A program made the translations under genes and the position numbers. The notes under the pieces were generated by a model. The model made no database searches and was not told the origin of the DNA. It saw only the letters and a list, made by a program, of their open reading frames with translations. Of a DNA stretch of 7,839 nucleotides, positions 4,747 through 7,839 are shown piece by piece. Within the stretch, counting starts at the first letter, position 1. Every line of letters begins with the position of its first letter. Source of the DNA: an uncultured Candidatus Saccharibacteria bacterium (GTDB taxonomy: Bacteria; Patescibacteria; Saccharimonadia; Saccharimonadales; 2-12-FULL-41-12); the NCBI GenBank assembly GCA_946478995.1, contig CAMLDK010000043.1, forward strand, positions 1-7,839, given 5' to 3'.

Positions 4747-6070
4747 AATCATCCGTTGTGTATACCCATCCAAATATTCCTTCATACGAATACCCCGCAT
4801 TAGCTCCCTCCCACCAGTTCGTGGTATAGAAGTGGTCGCCTACGCCACCATGCCAGAAACGATACAGCGGTACACTGCCAGGGGCTGAACCGTCGGAGAG
4901 AACCGACCAACCCTGATAACCGGTCTCACCACACCAGCCGCCGTAATGGGCGTTTACATATTCCTGGTAATTGGTCGTGTAGAAATGATCCCACCAAGGC
5001 CAAGGATTTACCCAGCCGCCGCATCTATCTGAGTTCCAGCCGCCGTATACATCTGCCGAAGGGTATGAACCGTCAGTTGGTACATAACCCGCTATGCCTT
5101 CGTAGTAAATCCACCAGGCATTATTATGGATGGAAGGGTAGCAAGAACCGGCACCGGGCACGCCATAATGATGATCTGTTACAAACCTAAAGTCGCCGCC
5201 GGTATGTATCGAGTAACACCTATATAACGGTTGTCGGGGTGGAGGCGGATTGTGAGTAAAGTTTGCCCGGCAGGTGGTATTACTTACTATCCCGAAGCTA
5301 CTGCCGCAGCTGCTTGGAGTCCAGCCATTGAAGGTGTAGTTAGGCGCGGCTGCTACATTCAAGTTTATAGGGGTTCCGGCAGGTACGTTAATGCTAGTGA
5401 CACTGCAAGAAGTTCCGCAGTTTATACCGCTGCCGCTCACCGTACCTCCGGCTGCAAGGTTTTTCCTGACTGTCAGAGTTACAGGTGGAGGCGGATCTTC
5501 TTCGTCAATTGAAGGATCGTAAGAAGCCAAGTTAGCTGCATTGTGGTCTGTGTGGCAATCGGGATCGCCTGAATCTTTGCGCCCGTCAAGGATAGGACCG
5601 TTGTCGATATCGTCATCGCACTCCACATGAAGAGTTATTGGGATATCCCCGCTAACAGGAAGCTTATAGGCCAGCGACAGTTCGTCCGTACCGCCCCGTA
5701 TGTTAGGCCAATCCATATGGACGGTAAATGTGTTGCCGATCTGCTCTATGTTTATTATGTTATATCTGCCGTCCGGACCCCTATGGCAGTCTGCTTCAGT
5801 GGCAGTGGGATTGCCGCTTGAATTAAAGCATCGGTAGTGGTTTTCGTCCTCCCAGGGTTGTTCCGGGCTAAAATAGCCGCGTAGAAGCTCTAACTGTTCC
5901 TCTGCGATCTTTTGAGCTTCTGAACGTTCCTGGGCCTGTCTGATGGCCTGTGAGCTCCTATTAGCCAAGCCGTAAGATATGCTTAACACCAGGCTAAGCA
6001 CCGCGATAGCTAAGAGTATTTCTATTATCGTGTCGCCCTTTGAACCGATTTTAAGAATTGGTTTTCTCAT
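4745..6070 (-). CDS. PilV/GspI-like pilin with a large C-terminal adhesin-like region (InlB-type repeat plus DUF5648-like repeats)
   Basis: A 441-residue protein, far longer than a usual PilV (about 130-190). Residues 1-148 are the pilin part: leader ending in Lys-Gly12, then DTIIEILLAIAVLSLVLSIS with Asp13 at +1 and Glu17 at +5, then the PilV-type helix ERSEAQKIAEEQLELLRG. Residues 150-192 are Asp-rich (CDDDIDN...GDPDC), like a calcium-loop segment. PPPP (193-196) leads to a module at 197-271 that resembles divergent InlB B-repeats (LTVRKNLAAGGTVSG...NYTFNGW...CRANF). PPPP (275-278) then leads to 281-441, three units of a DUF5648-like repeat (PLYR...DHFYTTN...EGIFGWV) with 13 tryptophans. 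Twelve cysteines, all outside the helix, suggest disulfides. ATG 6070 overlaps the previous stop by one base (TGATG), with GGAG 8 bases upstream. It is a candidate pilus-tip adhesin; its ligand is unknown. Confidence 0.88.
   Translation of the reverse strand: MRKPILKIGSKGDTIIEILLAIAVLSLVLSISYGLANRSSQAIRQAQERSEAQKIAEEQLELLRGYFSPEQPWEDENHYRCFNSSGNPTATEADCHRGPDGRYNIINIEQIGNTFTVHMDWPNIRGGTDELSLAYKLPVSGDIPITLHVECDDDIDNGPILDGRKDSGDPDCHTDHNAANLASYDPSIDEEDPPPPVTLTVRKNLAAGGTVSGSGINCGTSCSVTSINVPAGTPINLNVAAAPNYTFNGWTPSSCGSSFGIVSNTTCRANFTHNPPPPRQPLYRCYSIHTGGDFRFVTDHHYGVPGAGSCYPSIHNNAWWIYYEGIAGYVPTDGSYPSADVYGGWNSDRCGGWVNPWPWWDHFYTTNYQEYVNAHYGGWCGETGYQGWSVLSDGSAPGSVPLYRFWHGGVGDHFYTTNWWEGANAGYSYEGIFGWVYTTDD
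5238..5250. repeat. Copy 1 of a 13-bp direct repeat encoding a proline linker
   Basis: GGTGGAGGCGGAT, identical to 5484-5496. It encodes the second PPPP linker, between the InlB-like module and the DUF5648-like region. Confidence 0.75.
5484..5496. repeat. Copy 2 of the 13-bp direct repeat encoding a proline linker
   Basis: GGTGGAGGCGGAT, identical to 5238-5250 and exactly 246 bases (82 codons) away. It encodes the first PPPP linker, so the two copies bracket the InlB-like module in the same reading frame. Confidence 0.75.
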
Positions 6071-6882
6071 CAGTTACACTCCAGCTCCCAATCGTCTATT
6101 TTAGTTTCGATATTAGTCTGGGCATTTGTTCCTACCCTGATGCTTGCTTTTCGTCCGGCGTTAGGCTGTTCGCGTATACATATTGTTATACCTCTGTTCA
6201 TATCACCGGTATTTACAACTTGGCTAGTCCCGGTAGTAAAGTTATAAGACGGATTAATACGTGCTATGGCCACCTGGCTGGTAGTCGCACCTGCTCCTCC
6301 TTTGTCACCGTTGCCAAAGCCCGAAACGACAGCAAAGCCAGCACTGTTTTGATGGGGTAGACTCGAAGTAATTATCCTTTGTATATGTATACTGGCATTT
6401 AAAACTATGTTGCTGTAAGTGCCTTCAATACTTGACCTTATAGTACGGGGTCGGGCTTCGTTGATATTTATTGGAAGCTTAGTCTCGTCGGCCGATGAAT
6501 TACGCAGCCCGACTATGGTATAAGCATCCATGGACCCGTCATTAATATCCACCGCCTTTCCCAAGAATATACATTGCTGGTTCGTTCCCTGTTCGGAAGA
6601 ACCGCCCGGATTAATAAAAGGTACGGGCGGCGAACCTGACCTTATACAGCTGAAATTGGTTGACTGAGGATAAAAACCGGTACTTACATCATTTAGGATA
6701 TCTTGGATTTTATTTTCCATATCCCTGACCCCGTTAGTAAATTGAGTCTTGCTATTCTGACGGTTGTAGCCGGCAACAACGCCCGCGAACAGCAAAGTAC
6801 TGATACTAAGCACTATCATTACCTCTATAACCGTATAGCCTTTTTGTCTTCTGTTTTTAATTATTTTTTGTATCAAGGCCAT
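6070..6882 (-). CDS. GspH/FimU (FimT)-like minor pilin (type IV prepilin)
   Basis: A 270-residue prepilin. A basic leader (MALIQKIIKNRRQKG) is followed by YTVIEVMIVLSISTLLFAGV. The predicted cut is after Gly15, with Tyr16 at +1 and Glu20 at +5. The helix continues into TQFTNGVRDMENKIQDILND, like the FimT/GspH type. The globular part (about 72-270) has four cysteines (79, 104, 235, 269); the last lies in the C-terminal WELECN, which suggests a disulfide between the end of the chain and ITICIREQ. It follows pilD by 42 bases and overlaps the PilV-like gene by one base (stop TGA 6072-6070). First place in the H-I-J-K order supports the H-type assignment more than the sequence alone does. An alternative is a divergent major pilin. 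No clear Shine-Dalgarno is seen before ATG 6882. Confidence 0.85.
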   Translation of the reverse strand: MALIQKIIKNRRQKGYTVIEVMIVLSISTLLFAGVVAGYNRQNSKTQFTNGVRDMENKIQDILNDVSTGFYPQSTNFSCIRSGSPPVPFINPGGSSEQGTNQQCIFLGKAVDINDGSMDAYTIVGLRNSSADETKLPININEARPRTIRSSIEGTYSNIVLNASIHIQRIITSSLPHQNSAGFAVVSGFGNGDKGGAGATTSQVAIARINPSYNFTTGTSQVVNTGDMNRGITICIREQPNAGRKASIRVGTNAQTNIETKIDDWELECN

Positions 6883-6896
6883 TTAATATTTGATCC

Positions 6897-6910
6897 CACT
6901 TTATATAGTG
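6897..6910. promoter_or_regulatory. Imperfect palindrome with a TATATA box between pilD and the first pilin gene
   Basis: CACTTTATATAGTG is a near-palindrome (CACT...AGTG around an AT core). Read on the minus strand it contains TATATA, which could be a -10 box with a start near 6894 and a leader of about 12 bases for the pilin at 6882. No -35 is seen. It could be an internal promoter or operator, or chance in AT-rich DNA. Confidence 0.25.
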
Positions 6911-6924
6911 TCCTTGTTGGAAGA

Positions 6925-7743
6925 TTATAGCATAAGCAGGTTGTTATATACCTCTATAATACTCTCGCCAAAGAGAACAACTATTATACCGGCGGCGATA
7001 AGAAACGGCCCAAAAGCGATTTTCGATTTAGCACCAAAACGATTCTTGAGTAATAACGGTATGGAAAACAGGCTGCCCAGCAGAGATGCAATAAACAATA
7101 TTAAAAAGGCCGCTAGAGGTTCAGCGGCCAGTGCCCCTAGCAAGAACCCCAGTTTTACATCTCCGCCGCCTATCCATCTCCCTGCCGAGATTTGGAAAAG
7201 AATATAAAAAATCCCTCCTCCTACAACAACTCCATAAAGAACAGATATACCGGAGATGTCGTAAGATGTCGCTTGAGTTTGGATAATGATACTCAGAAGA
7301 ACCAGGGCAAAAAGCGGGAAAATAATCTTATTGGGAAGCAGCATCCACTTTATATCGTAAATAGCGAGAGCAATGAGCCCCGCTAAGATTGCCAGCCACA
7401 AACCAAATATTACTTTGTCGGAAGTCCCTGAAATACTGTAGGGCCAGAAAATATACGAAATAACGAACATCATTGCCGTTATAGTCTCGACAAGCGGATA
7501 CTGGATAGAGATAGGCTTACCGCAATAACGGCATTTAGCCTTCAAAAATAGCCAGCTAAGGACAGGCACCAGATCTTTTGCCGACAGCCTGTACTTGCAA
7601 TGCGGGCAAATGCTGCGGCCTTTTAATATAGAGTGCTTTTTAGAACTTCTGGTATGAGTTTCCTGCCACCTAAGCCTATAGACCAAAGCATTTATAAAAC
7701 TGCCCGCACATAGCCCGAGGACGGCCAAGCCTACTATTATCAT
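6925..7743 (-). CDS. pilD: Prepilin peptidase / N-methyltransferase (type IV leader peptidase, family A24)
   Basis: A polytopic membrane enzyme, 274 residues from the ATG at 7749 or 272 from the preferred ATG at 7743 (numbers below use 274). It cuts prepilins after the leader glycine and methylates the new N-terminus. The N-terminal helix GLCAGSFINALVYRLRW is the family start. A zinc-type four-cysteine motif follows: Cys48-x-x-Cys51 and Cys73-x-x-Cys76, with YPLVE next to it. The two catalytic aspartates are Asp132 (YDIKWMLLPN) and Asp197 in the GGGD motif (GGGDVKLG). The late FGPFL motif (246-250) is also present, so both activities look intact. It is the first gene of the operon, and its substrates are the pilin-like proteins encoded downstream. 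ATG 7743 is favoured because a TGGTATATT extended -10 ends 6 bases before it; at 7749 the box would touch the ATG. No Shine-Dalgarno is seen for either start. Confidence 0.95.
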   Translation of the reverse strand: MIIVGLAVLGLCAGSFINALVYRLRWQETHTRSSKKHSILKGRSICPHCKYRLSAKDLVPVLSWLFLKAKCRYCGKPISIQYPLVETITAMMFVISYIFWPYSISGTSDKVIFGLWLAILAGLIALAIYDIKWMLLPNKIIFPLFALVLLSIIIQTQATSYDISGISVLYGVVVGGGIFYILFQISAGRWIGGGDVKLGFLLGALAAEPLAAFLILFIASLLGSLFSIPLLLKNRFGAKSKIAFGPFLIAAGIIVVLFGESIIEVYNNLLML

Positions 7744-7749
7744 TAGCAT

Positions 7750-7758
7750 AATATACCA
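7750..7758 (-). promoter_or_regulatory. Extended -10 promoter of the pilus operon, predicted leaderless start
   Basis: The minus strand reads TGGTATATT (TGn plus TATATT, 5 of 6). Six bases separate it from ATG 7743, the same spacing as at the recombinase gene, so transcription would begin on the start codon. No -35 match is seen. The upstream inverted repeat lies where a -35 or an operator would be. Confidence 0.45.
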
Positions 7759-7763
7759 CGAAC

Positions 7764-7794
7764 ATAACGGGACTTATGATTAAAGTCCCGTTAT
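7764..7794. repeat. Perfect 12-bp inverted repeat upstream of pilD
   Basis: ATAACGGGACTT (7764-7775), a 7-base loop, then AAGTCCCGTTAT (7783-7794), with no mismatch. No T-run follows on either strand, so it is not a standard intrinsic terminator. It ends 6 bases upstream of the pilD extended -10 and covers the -35 region. It may be an operator for a dimeric regulator, or the terminator of a minus-strand gene beyond the right edge. Nothing else could be identified in 7795-7839, where all three minus-strand frames are stopped. Confidence 0.65.
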
Positions 7795-7839
7795 CCGTTA
7801 AACTGTCTATCTATGATAATCTTAGCTGTTATCTAGGCA

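Noticed and set aside
5231..5512. Plus-strand open frame of 93 codons inside the PilV-like gene
   Set aside because: It lies opposite well-supported domain sequence, has no recognisable family pattern, and is a shadow of the GC-rich repeat region.

Overview
The window looks like a chromosomal stretch from a small-genome bacterium of the Candidate Phyla Radiation (Patescibacteria), most likely a Candidatus Saccharibacteria (TM7) relative. This is inferred from protein style: a PilX-like protein with the LDRQLSTQAFYAAESG motif, a PilV-like pilin with the GDTIIEI cleavage motif, a PH-domain membrane protein, and very tight packing. No phylogenetic search was possible. TGA serves as a genuine stop (at 6070-6072), which argues against the recoded Gracilibacteria/Absconditabacteria. 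Coding density is very high, with no gene-free gap above about 100 bases.

Left part (1-1358), all minus strand: ndk (nucleoside diphosphate kinase) has an extended -10 promoter and a Shine-Dalgarno. Its stop codon directly touches the 5' end of a tRNA-Arg(CCU) with encoded CCA. A two-helix PH-domain (bPH_2) protein follows. Its end is overlapped by the start of another minus-strand gene that runs off the left edge.

Middle (1359-2282), plus strand: one Xer-type tyrosine recombinase with all catalytic residues, starting with GTG. A -35/-10 pair places the predicted transcription start exactly on the G of GTG, so the mRNA may be leaderless. Its stop overlaps the stop of the convergent pilus operon by 3 bases. 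A hairpin inside its 3' coding end looks like the operon's terminator.

Right part (2279-7749), minus strand: a type IV pilus accessory operon, read as prepilin peptidase (PilD) > GspH/FimU-like minor pilin > PilV/GspI-like pilin with a large multidomain C-terminus > single-pass membrane protein (DUF3558-like guess) > PilW/GspJ-like pilin > PilX/GspK-like pilin. This is the conserved H-I-J-K (FimU-PilV-PilW-PilX) order of the minor pilins that prime a pilus and sit at its tip. There are two novelties: an extra membrane protein between the I and J positions, and a PilV-like subunit carrying a metal-loop-like segment, an InlB-type beta repeat and a Trp-rich DUF5648-like repeat domain. The operon therefore looks able to process, prime and cap a pilus with a built-in adhesin, plausibly for binding a host cell. 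Motor and major-pilin genes are not in the window.

The 90 bases upstream of pilD hold a perfect 12-bp inverted repeat and an extended -10 box that again suggests a leaderless start. Genes inside the operons instead use Shine-Dalgarno sites or stop-start overlaps.
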